NCBI GenBank assembly: GCA_039707465.1
Contig: CM077645.1
Span: forward strand, 161,166,503 to 161,230,502
From: Rhabdophis nuchalis
Lineage: Eukaryota; Chordata; Lepidosauria; Squamata; Natricidae
Length of the DNA stretch: 64,000 nucleotides
Reading direction: 5' to 3'
Below are positions 49,022-59,075 of this stretch, piece by piece (position 1 is the stretch's first letter; every line of letters starts with the position of its first letter). The notes under the pieces were generated by a model that did no database searches, was not told the DNA's origin, and saw only the letters and a program-made list of their open reading frames with translations. Both the position numbers and the translations under genes were made by a program.

Positions 49022-50477
49022 ACGATCATTCTTTTTTCTTGGAGCGTTGATTGGGCTAGTTTGGAATGCAAAAATCTGGACAATCACTAGATGACAGCCT
49101 GTAGCGCAGAAATGTCTAACTCTTGGTCACCATCTAGTGAATGTTTGGAGTTTTGCAATCCGTCTGCAGTAGCTTAAGGTTTGAATATTGCCCCAGGTTT
49201 AGGTATTCGCCCAAGAGAAGTGATTGTTGAGGGTACTTTAGTTCAAAATGAACTTGGGCTCTTCTGAGTTCTGAGCACATTTAAAAATCTTCTTGCCAAG
49301 TGGCCTGACCTGGTTATTCTACTACAAATTGACTCACCCTGAGTTTATTATTATTGCCAAGTCTTTTTGCAAAAATCATACATACAGTAATGTTTGAACT
49401 TCCAGTGTATCACAGTTTACTTATGTTTCATTGATTTCAGGGGGTTTAAACTAAGTATGATTAAATCTGAATCCACTCCAATTTCTTTATTGGCTGTCAG
49501 CCTTAATAACTAACCCTACTATGATGGATTTGGCCCCGTTTCAATTTTTTTTTCTTTCAGAAATTTATTACTTTTTCTTGCTGTCGTCTCAAAATGCTAT
49601 ATTGAAAAATATTCTAATAATAAATCAATTTCAGTTGAATCATGATTTAATTTTGCAGCATCATGCTTGTGATATTGCCTTTAAAGACTATAAAACAATT
49701 TTGGGAATCATGAATTCCCAAAATTTTCTTTCACAGGAAAGACTTATCTTGGAAGAACTCCTAATGAAAGAGTTTTTTTTTTTACAGTCAATGTATCCTT
49801 TGACATTTTGGATCATGTGACCAGGAACACCACCTTGTCTCTGAGATTGTGATTCACTGGGTATAATAAATTGCTAATATATTCTGCTTCATTAAAAGGA
49901 TGAGTCAAAACTGCCTTAAGTTATTTGAAATAAGCATCTTTCTCTGACTTATGATTATTGAAGGAACTCCTATACAGGAGAAGGCATTCCAGTAGTGTTG
50001 ACCCCCAAGGATAGAGAGTCAACATTGGTAAGATGACAAGCATGGTATTGTGATGGAGGTCTTCTTCCTTACATGAACATATAAAAAGAGTGGGACTTCA
50101 ATCATAATGACATTGACATTGACCTACCCCTCTGGATGCCCACAGGGTTTTCTAACCCCTAGAATTCATTGCATGGGCAGACACATTAGGTCGTCTCTAC
50201 TTTACAATATAAATTTTTATTTAAGCAAGCTTCTGGCATTTTAAATGATTCGTTTGCTGAAATCACTCAGTCTCATGAGCGTCAGTTTTGTTTACATTAA
50301 AGTTATTAATTCTTGCATTTGAACGGATTAAATCTTATTCTTCAGTTCCAATTCTGTATGTTATTTTCTTTTAGCTCACTTGAATTAGTTTGGGATGGGA
50401 TGGAAGGAACTAAATTATAGAAATAGAAAAATTACATGTTCATACAGTGTCATTTATAGGAATCTCATTATTAGAAT
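49022..50477. other. Intergenic stretch without recognised features
   Basis: AT-rich. A short phrase (CACCATCTAGTGAATGTTTG) at about 49131 has a relative near 60635, perhaps an old dispersed repeat. Nothing else nameable. Confidence 0.45.
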
Positions 50478-50556
50478 GATGTGGTTCCCATCTTCAAACA
50501 AAAAAAAGGTGGGGCGGGGGAAGACTCAGGAAACTGCAGACCAATCAACCTAACAT

Positions 50557-50731
50557 AAAGGGCGTTGGTACTTACCTGATACGCCTCTTCTAATAAGGGG
50601 GGAGATAGCATCCATGTATGGGTTAAACCTATCCACGCTCTGATTGGACTGAGTCATAATATTAAATAATTAATTAAGTAGGCATGGTATATAACCCCCT
50701 ACGGAGTAGCCACACCCAGTTTTCGACGAAG
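50557..50731 (-). repeat. DIRS right inverted terminal repeat with its outer extension
   Basis: The repeat proper (50594-50731) mirrors the left one; 50557-50593 (AAAGGGCGTTGGTACTTACC and on) is an extension found only at this end. The extension is copied in the internal complementary region. Confidence 0.9.
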
Positions 50732-50852
50732 AATACAGACTCACCGGTAAGAACCAACTCCTTTAGCAAGAAAAATCCAACAGTAACACTACCAAGAACA
50801 ACAAGAGCCAGACTCCAAACACAGGCAGGGCTGAACGAGAAAGGGATGGGCC

Positions 50853-50943
50853 GGATGCTATCTCCCCCCTTATTAGAAGAGGCGTATCAGGTAAGTACCA
50901 ACGCCCTTTCTCAATAAGGGTGGAGATAGCATCCATGTATGGG
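50853..50943 (-). repeat. DIRS internal complementary region
   Basis: GAAGAGGCGTATCAGGTAAG through AACGCCCTTT is the complement of the right end, and it runs straight on into CTCAATAAGGGTGGAG, the sequence of the left end. The region thus joins both outer ends, which is the diagnostic layout of DIRS elements and is used as template to complete the ends. Confidence 0.92.
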
Positions 50944-52172
50944 ACATACCAAAGCCCTGAAAAGGACCCACGGGAGGGTCGAGATCAGACCTGCCCCAAT
51001 GAAGGAGGGCGGACAGAACCCAGCGGCCAAAGTCGGCCTCAGCCGAGGCAAACGTGTCCCATGTATAATACCACACAAAAGGGGATGGAGAAGACCACGC
51101 TGCAGCCCTGCAAATTTCTCCCAGAGAAGCTTGCATCGCCCAAGCCAAAGTCGTCGTTGCACTGCATGCAGAATGTGCTGTGACTCCTCGAGGAACTGCC
51201 TTGTCACAAGCTGCCTAGGTGTTCTCAATTGCATTGACAAACCCATCGTCCCACACAGGAGACAGACACCTTCTTACCCAGGGAACCTGGCAGAAAGGAG
51301 ACAAAAAGAGACTCCGACCTGCAAATAACAGCCATACAATCAATGAACACATGCAAGGCACACCTGACATCCAGCAAGTGCCACCGGTCCTCCGAGGTCT
51401 GCGCAGACTCTGCAGGAAAGCTGGGGAGGACCACCTCCTGAGCCCGATGGAACCAAGACCCCATCTTCGGGGCAAAGTAGGGATCCAGACGTAGGACAAC
51501 CCTATCTGCATAAAACTTGCACAAATCCGAAAAATCTCCTTCCACAGTGTCAAGAGGGCACCTGTCAAAGAATCCAATACCTTATGTAAAGGAGTACCAA
51601 AGCACCCTTGAGAAATCTCTTGACTCTAGGACGTTGAGTCAAAGTTTGTGACCTACCGCACAAAGGTACAGAAGAAACTACTGATACCTGTCTCTCAATG
51701 GTATTAGGAGTCAACCCTTTGCCCAGGCCCACTTGAAGAAATTCCGGGACCTGTGGGATAGTGGCTTGTACTGGGTCAAAGTGGTTCATCAAACACCACT
51801 TACAACAAGCGCCCCAGGTTGCACAGTATATGAGCCGCATGGAAGGTGGACAGGAAGCCTGAATAATCTGAATGATCCTGGAGGAAAAGGTGTCTCGTCT
51901 CTGAACGCTCCGCTCAAGCATTAGGCGTCAACTAGAGCCATTGAGGCTCCAGATGCTCCAGCGACCCCTGGCTGAAGGAAATAATCTCTTGGGGAATCCT
52001 CCAGAGCCTTTCCACTATAGAGATCAAAGGTCGGCAAACCAGGGCTGCTGAGGCCAATGTGGGGCAAGCACCACCCCTCCCGCAAGATCTTTTGAATGAC
52101 TCTGGGAATCAGGGGCAAAGGCAGGAAGGCATAAAGGAGCCCCAGAGGCCATTGGCAGTGGAGAGCATCCAC
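50873..52172 (-). pseudogene. DIRS tyrosine recombinase (YR), broken
   Basis: Minus-strand pieces in several frames: LIPRVIQKILREGW (about 52100), GLTPNTIERQVSVVSS and RVKRFLKGALVLL (51565-51921), KMGSWFHRAQEVVLPSFPAE and HLLDVRCALHVFI (51225-51545), then ICRAAAWSSPSPFVWYY and TFASAEADFGRWVL (50873-51148), the C-terminal block with the nucleophile tyrosine region. At least three frameshifts. Confidence 0.85.
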
Positions 52173-53650
52173 CCCCTCTGCATTCTGCGAAGGAACTGGG
52201 AATAAAATATCGGGAGCTGAGTATTGAGGGGAGTTGCAAACAGGTAGACCTCTGGGCAGCCAAAAGGGTCCACAATTGCCTGGAAGATAGCCAGCTGCAG
52301 CTGCAATCCTGAATTGTCCACCTCAATCCGACTGAGCTGGTCAGCCCTGACATTGTCCACCCCCACTATATGTTCTGCGGTTATTGAGAGCAAATTCCTC
52401 TCTGCCCAAAGACCCAAGCTCCTGGCCCCCAGCATGAGGGACCTTGACCTGGTCCCCCCCTGCCTGTAATATGAGCCTTGGTGGCCATGTTGTCTGTGAG
52501 GACCAGAATATGTGTGCCCTTGACCGAAAAACGAAATGGTTTGAGATCCAGGTGGACCGCCCTGAGTTCCAACCAGTTTATGTTGTGAGCTAGTTCCGCT
52601 TGGCTCCATTGTCCCTGTGCCATCTGCATATAAGGGAGACTAGTATAGATCTATTTCAAACTATTTAGCTCTCATCAGCTAGTCATATCCCTACTGGGAT
52701 TCTAACCAGGGCCGTATTACATTAGGCAGATGGTTTAGCCACTAAGCCACCAGGTTCTCCCCTGAAGTTGGATCCCCCCCTCCGAGTAGGTTGGTGTCTG
52801 AAGTGACTGTGACCTCGGTCTGGGACCCTGAAGAATTCCCCCTTGGGTAGGCTAGATGATGTCCACCAATCAAAGAGCAGGAGACTCCCGCTGGCAGAAG
52901 AACCTGGATCTGGGAGCAGCTCATGAGCCTTAGCTGAAATGGTGAAAGAAACCATTGAAGGTCTTTATTGGTAAGGCAATGCCAATGGCAAGACACCATA
53001 GTGCCTAGATAGCTTTTGGCCAGATTGATCGAAAGCACCTGGCCTCGCAAGGTCAACCTGGTAATGTCTAAGTCCCTTGGGGCATCACTTATAGAAGAGG
53101 ACTGTAGCAACAGGTCATCTAGGCCGCCTTGGATTTGCACACGTACCTGTCTCAGGAACGCTGCCAATGCCACCATCACCTACCTGAAGACTTGAGGTGC
53201 AGATGACAACCCGATGGGTAAGGCTCGGTACTGGAAGTGGTGCCCAAGGTAACAAAACCTGAGAAACTGTCAGTATTCAGGGGCTATAGGTATGTGCACA
53301 CAGACCTCAGTAAGGCTGATGGATGTGAGGATATCTCCCTGCCTAATACCCTCTAATATTGAGTGCAGTGAACGCATCTTAAACCTGCGATAATGCACAT
53401 AGCGGTCAAACTATTTAAAATCAAAAATAGTTCTCCAGCCGCCCCAAGCCTTTGGGATCCCGGAGAGAAAGGACTAATAATCCTGATCCTGTTAAACTGG
53501 AGGCACCAGTTGGATAGCCCTAATGTCCAATAGGTGTTGAATGGCTTCCTGCATAAGTCACCTCCGAGTTGGGTTATCCGAGACCTGATGGTTGATTGTA
53601 CCCACGCATCGGAGGTAGAGGAGTCCCAACAATCTGCGAAATATGCCAAG
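52024..53650 (-). pseudogene. DIRS reverse transcriptase / RNase H, broken
   Basis: RT start ADCWDSSTSDAWVQSTI (about 53640), RT core VALAAFLRQVRVQIQGGLDD (53100-53180) with LDD in the active-site position, then RNase H-type phrases AEHIVGVDNVRADQLSR and FGCPEVYLFATPLNTQLP (52109-52609). A tRNA-like repeat (52631-52760) sits between the RT core and RNase H and cuts the frame. Confidence 0.85.
52631..52760 (-). mobile_element. tRNA-like SINE inserted in the DIRS element
   Basis: On the minus strand: GAGAACCTGGTGGCTTAGTG with an A-box-like TGGCTTAGTGG, a B-box-like GGTTAGAATCCC, then CTAGCTGATGAGAGC and TAGATCTATACTAGTCTCCC. The same repeat forms both arms of the inverted repeat at 63.2-63.8 kb. 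Confidence 0.75.
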
Positions 53651-54382
53651 CATCCCCCGATGAGGGGAGAGCTGGGCCCAGAATTAATTCTTGCGGAAAA
53701 AGAGCGCCGCCTCCTTCGCCCCCATGAAAGGGCTGTTTCTGCTGCCCACCCCTCTGCTGGCTATCCAGTTGATATCTCTGGCTGGGGGCATAGCCTCCCT
53801 GGTACAGCCTGAAACCTGACTGACTGAAATCAGACCCCTTAAAAGAAGATCTGTAGTCCTGACCCCAGAATAAAGGACCGTAGTTTGACCACAGAAATTG
53901 GAGCAACGGGGCTAGGGCACTGCCCAGAAATTGCCCTTCCTAGGAGCTGTAAGAAACACCTTCCATTTGCCCTAATTCTCAATTAAGAAAAGGTCAATAG
54001 ACGCCCCAAAGAAGGACCCTCCAGCAAAGAGGGATGACGCCAGGCGTCATATGTGGCACGCATCAGCTTGCCACAGCTGCAGCCTATGGATGAAGCAACT
54101 GCCCTGAAGGCAAACCTGGCTGCGACTAAAGTGATGCCCGAAGAAAATTGGATGGCCACCACCAGTTTGTTGATGTCCTGATGTGACCTGAAATCTGCTA
54201 TTGGCGTTTGCTGTTGAAGATCCTGCAATCAAAGCAAAGAAGACCATTAAAGAAGGAGGCAGTAGTAGCAGCTCTCATTGCCCAGGCAGCAGCCTGATGG
54301 CCCCTTTGTAAGGTGAGGTCAGCCCTTTTTGTCAATTTCATTGTAATTTTAGTACAATGACAATAAAGATTATTATTATTAT

Positions 54383-54414
<32 letters not shown>

Positions 54415-55690
54415 CTGGCTTCAGAGAGTGCTCTGGTTCCCTGGGCATGTTTGCAGATGCATGTATGGCTGTGACCGGTGCATCAACAGAGGGTTGCAAC
54501 AGCACCTGAACCATGTCCTTGTCCACATTAATGAACATATAGCCGGTGGAAGTGGGCCCAGATGCTGGAGATGCCCACTGGCACTTGACTAGGTCAAGAA
54601 GGACTTGGGGGGTGGGAACATGTCAGCCTCAATAGCCTGATCCACAAATATAGTCTCGGCAAAAAGGCCCAGCCGTAGCACCAGGGGTTCCGATGGCTTT
54701 TCGCCAAAATTGGCCGATGCCTTAGCTTTAAAGGGCATACACTTAAACAATGCTGAAACAAACTGAGAAGGAAGGCTTAGAAGGGCGTATGCCCTCATCC
54801 CCTGAAAGCTTCTCCTCTCTGATTTCGCCCTCTTCAGATTCAGACTCACTATTGTCCTGGGAAGAAACAGGGGAGACTCCTGACCATCTATCCCCACAGG
54901 AACTGCAGATGGAGGAGCAACCTGTGGCTGAATCTGAGGCCGTTGGGAAGCAGCAACGCTGCACTGCTGGAAAGCCCTGAACATTAGGTCCTGAAATTGC
55001 TCCCCCTCCCGAGTGGGGTAATTGAGCAGCACCAACCCCTGCGGATGTAGAGGGAAGAGGGTGAGGTGAAGCCCCCATGGGGCAGTGCATGGGGGCGACT
55101 GCCAACCTTGGCCAGAACCCCAGGGGCCTGAGGAGTCAATGGGGATCCTCACATGGAGGGATCCTCTGCAGCTCTCCCAGGCGAAGAGAGTGCAGACTGC
55201 CTCACCTTAGTGCTCAGGACAAGAGAAGTCTTCTGGCTGCTGGTACTTTTATAAATGCTTTCTAGTGCCTCATGCCTCTGCTTCTCATACTTAAAGGCAG
55301 GCTTAGGGGATTTTGAACCCCAATTTGGCGCCCTTTGAGGCTTGTGGTTCCACATGCTCTTTCTTCCCCTTTGCCTTGTGGCGATAGGGGCAATTACCAT
55401 TGCAGGAGCCTCTGTTCCTTCCGTGGGGCCACTGGTCGTAGCCGTGAGGACCTGACTCCATTCACTGTCCTCTGAAGCTGAGGCGGCAGCCATTTTGGTT
55501 CTTGATTCAGGCAGGCTTCAAAATGGCCGTTCATGCCAAAGGCCCCTGAGAGAGGCTTGAATATAAAGTGAAAGAGCGGCCTTGCTGCAAAGAGCTTCCG
55601 CACGCCTGACCCCTTCTCCAAAACAGCCTTTAGAAGCTGACTTGGCTCTGTTCTTTTCCAAAAGGGGTAATAAAGAGGCACCATTCATTT
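53574..55690 (-). pseudogene. DIRS gag-like region, broken
   Basis: Minus-strand open pieces at 55149-55493 (MAAASASEDSEWSQV), 54589-55152 and 53574-53906 (QSGFRLYQGGYAP, GQQKQPFHGGEGG), in the place of the DIRS gag and rich in Pro, Gly, Gln and Ser. A retroposon tail with (ATC)n is inserted at 54332-54411. Confidence 0.65.
54332..54411 (+). repeat. LINE-type tail with (ATT)n(ATC)n
   Basis: TCAATTTCATTGTAATTTTA and ACAATGACAATAAAG followed by ATT and ATC repeats; sister of 27930-28012. Confidence 0.6.
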
Positions 55691-56210
55691 AGGCCCAGTG
55701 GAACAGCCCTCACAGTTGACAGAGGCCTGTCAGTTGTGGGAAAGCCTGCACAGAATTAATTTGGTTCGGCAGAGAAGGCCCTGGGAGCGATCGCACTTGC
55801 GCGGCAGGCCGAAGCTAGCCGGGGAGCAGAGTACGCACCTGCCGCAGCAGGGACAAGGCCTCACAGCAAAGCTGCGCGTACGGCCCGCCTCCTAATAGCG
55901 CTTGACCTCACCCTCCTCTCCTAACCAGCAGCAGCCACAGCGAGGAATGCTGGAAACTCAGGTGGGGGAGGCTCAGGTAGGAGGCTAGTATTGAGGCCTT
56001 AAAGGCAGCCGAAGGCCGGGGCCTGTGGCTGAATTGAGACAGGGAAGCCTGAGGCCTGGGCTGCTCCTGAAGGAGGGGGTCCCCTGTCTACTCACAGCGC
56101 TCAATGTGATCAAATCCAAATCTCAATCTCTGATTCAAACAATTCAATTCCATTCAATTCAAACAATCAAATAGGAGTTGGACACCGAATAGTCCCAGAG
56201 CTGGAACTGA

Positions 56211-56351
56211 GTCGGAAACTGGGTGTGGCTACTCCGTAGGGGGTTATATACCATGCCTACTTAATTAATTATTTAATATTATGACTCAGTCCAATCAGAG
56301 CGTGGATAGGTTTAACCCATACATGGATGCTATCTCCCCCCTTATTGAGAA
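56211..56351 (-). repeat. DIRS left inverted terminal repeat
   Basis: Contains TGGCTACTCCGTAGGGGGTT and TACATGGATGCTATCTCCCC; its reverse complement is found at 50594-50731 with only a few differences. The outer edge is TTCTCAATAAGG read on the minus strand. Confidence 0.93.
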
Positions 56352-57217
56352 TACCCGGGGAGAAAAATTAAAACACAGATCTGTGAACATCTAGAAACAA
56401 ATAAATTTATAAGTAGCAGCCAACATGAGTTTGTTAAAACAGATCATGCCAAACCAATCTTATTTCATTCTTTGACAAAGGGACTAAATATGTAGACCAG
56501 TGGAATGCTGTGGTTATATTATATTATATTAAGTCTAGGGAAACAGTGTACTTCTTGGTAATCTAAAAAAAATATGGGATAGACAGTATCACTACAGGAT
56601 GGATTTGTAACTGGCTGACAAACTATACTTTATGGGTAGTCCTTAATGGTACTACAACTACATGGAGGAAAATAAGCATCTGGTACCACAAGGATCTGCT
56701 TAGGCCCAATACTCTTCAATATCGTCATAAATCACTTAGATGAGGGAATAGAAGGGGAATTCATCAAATTTGCAGATGATGCTAAGATGGCAGGAATAGC
56801 CAACACCCCAGAAGATAAGCTCAGGATCTTGACAGACTTGAACAATGGGCTCCATCCAACAAAATTAAATTTAATGTGGAGAAAAGCAAGGTTATACACC
56901 TGGCCAGGAAAAACCATAGGTGCAAGTACGGATTAGGTGAAACCTGGCTCAAAAACAGTAACTGTGAGAGAGACCTTGGCATCGTAGGGAACAATCACTT
57001 AAACATGAATCAGTAGTGTGCGGCAGCCGCCAAAAAAACCCTAATACAATCCTTGGTTGTATAAACAGAGGCATAGAATCAAAATCATGTGAAGTATTAA
57101 TATCGCTTTATCAAGCTTTAGTAAGACCACACCTGGAATACTGCATCCAGTTTTGGTCACCTCATTACAAAAAAGATGTTGAAACTTTAGAAAAAGTGCA
57201 AAGAAGAACAGCTAAGA

Positions 57218-58180
57218 CAGTGGTGGGCAAACTCATTAGTCAATAGAGCCAAATATCAACAGTACAACAATTGAAATTTCTTTTGAGAGCCAAAAGGTGT
57301 GGCCTGTTTTGTGGGAGTGGCTCAGTGGGCATGTGACCAGGTGGGCATGGCCAACATGAAATGTGGTGAAACTCACAACGACGGTCTTGCTTAGCAACCA
57401 AAACTTTGGGCTCAATTGTGGTCATAAGTTCTTTCTTTCTTTATCTCTCTCTCCCACTTTCTTTTTCTTGTGTGTGTGTCTCTCTCTCTCTCTGTCTCTC
57501 TCTGTATCTGTCTCTCTCTCCTCCCACCACCCATCTCTGTCACTCTGTGTGTGTGTGTGTCTGTCTCTCTCTCTCTCTCTCTGTATCTGTCTCTCTCCTC
57601 CCTCCACCCATCTGTCACTCTGTGTGTATGTGTGTGTCTTTCTGTCTGTCTGTCTCTGATTCCCTCCCTCCCTCCCTCCCTCTCTGTGCCTCTTTCTGTC
57701 TGTCTCTCCCTCCGCCTCTGTCTCTCTGTCTCTCTGCGTGTCTGTCAGTCTCTCCCTCCCTCCCTCCCCTCCCCCCACAGGAAGCAGCGGAGGGGCCAGC
57801 ATGTCAGCTGGGGAGGCTACGGCTGCCTCCTCCCGCAGCGAGCAGGCAGGGGGGAGAACCTGAGGCTGCGGCCACCTTAAGTGCCGCTGAAGCGCCGCAC
57901 GCCCACCTCCCTCCCAGCCCCGTGTGGTGAGCAGCCCCGGAACGTGCGCCACGGTGGCCGTTGGAGGGAGCCATTGGAGACGCGCCCGACCTTCCTGCCC
58001 GATGCCCCTGCTGGGCGACCTCGGAAGGCAGGAGCTGTGCGTCGCAGGGCTTGGGGGCAGCAGCAGGAGCTGCCACCTATGCAACAGATGGAGTCTGCCC
58101 ATGGCTGGGTGGAGGAAGAGCCGCACTCGAGGGGCCAAAGAGCCGCTTGTGGCTCGCGAGCCGTGGTTTGCCGACCACTG
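57218..58180. mobile_element. Nonautonomous hAT element, 963 bp, inside the old CR1
   Basis: Ends CAGTGGTGGGCAAACTC and GGTTTGCCGACCACTG; AGCTAAGA repeated exactly (57210-57217, 58181-58188). Inside: GCTTAGCAACCAAAACTTTG, a CT/GTCT microsatellite (57428-57776) and a CpG-rich segment (57777-58170). Long open frames in it are low-complexity artefacts. Confidence 0.94.
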
Positions 58181-58286
58181 AGCTAAGATGATTAAAGGCC
58201 TGGAGACTAAAACATATGAAAAATGGTTGCAGGATTTGGGTTTGGCTAGCTAGAGAAAATAAAGAGTAGGTGGGACATGATAGCAG

Positions 58287-58805
58287 TGTGGAAAGTTATC
58301 ACCCATCCCTCTCCCAGAAAAATAAAATATCCTAGGAAATATTGAAAATACAGAATATTATATTTCCCTGGATGTGAAAAGAAACTGTTTTGTTTCCTGC
58401 AGCCTCCTGCCCCCACCCCCTTTGTCAATGGACCATTAAGACGTCCAAGCCAGTCCCTTTACATAATAAAGAGTTCTCCCCTTCAGCTCCAGAGTCATGG
58501 GATTAAGGTATGACTAGCCTTACCAAACCTGGACTCAGCCCATGGGAGCCTGACAACCAATCAGAGTACAGTTCTTACACAGGAACAGGAAACAGATAGG
58601 TGGGGCTGAACAGTTGATAAAAAGCCCCGCAAGCCCCTTGCTCACCCTTTCTCTTCCTGTCCACCAACATTGAAGCACCTTTTCTGTTCAGGACTCAAGC
58701 TATGTGGTTCTGTCCACCATTAAACCATCTTTCCAAGCAGCCTCCATGTCTCCAGTGTCTTTTTCCCCACTTGGAGCCGAACCCAGAAGGACATTCCTTC
58801 TATCA
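58287..58805 (+). mobile_element. Solo LTR-like unit, copy C, inside the old CR1
   Basis: Starts TGTGGAAAGTTATCACCC, ends CCTTCTATCA, 519 bp. Flanks GCAG and GCTG differ at one base; the intact CR1 reading (AVFQYLRG) shows GCTG is original. A TATA-like GATAAAAAGCCCC (58616) and an AATAAAG (58466) are present. Same family as copies A and B. Confidence 0.85.
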
Positions 58806-59075
58806 GCTGTATTCCAGTATTTGAGAGGTTGCCACAAAGAGGAGGGGGTCAATTTATTTTTCAAAGCACCAGAGAGCAAGAAACAATGCATGGAAACTAA
58901 GCAAGGAGAGAACCAACCTGGAATTGAGGAGAAACTTTCTAACAGTGAGGAAAATTAACCAGTGGAACAGCTTGCCTTCAGAAGTTGTGAGTGCTTCATC
59001 ACTGGAGGTTTTTAAGAAGAACTGGACAGTCACTTGTCTGAAATGGTGTAGGATCTCCTGCTTGAGTAGGGAGCT

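Larger units (their letters stand above)
50557..56351 (-). mobile_element. DIRS retrotransposon, near full length but decayed
   Basis: About 5.8 kb, transcribed on the minus strand. It has inverted terminal repeats of about 136 bp (50594-50731 and 56211-56346), an internal complementary region at 50853-50943, and in element order a gag-like region, an RT/RNase H region and a tyrosine recombinase. There is no target duplication, as expected when a recombinase integrates the DNA. All ORFs are broken. Confidence 0.92.
50478..59075 (+). mobile_element. Old CR1 LINE copy split into four pieces by three insertions
   Basis: CR1 pieces in order: 50478-50556 (GATGTGGTTCCCATCTTC on), 56352-57217 (through CKKDVETLE region), 58189-58286 (KGLETKTYE), 58806-59075 ([14 protein letters not shown] to the 3' end). 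Read together they follow the intact copy at 42.0-44.6 kb without a gap, with many stops and frameshifts. Inserts: DIRS (50557-56351), hAT (57218-58180), LTR (58287-58805). Confidence 0.9.

Noticed and set aside
57363..58191. Open frames of up to 238 codons at 57.4-58.2 kb
   Set aside because: Same cause: microsatellite and CpG-rich interior of the 57218-58180 hAT element.
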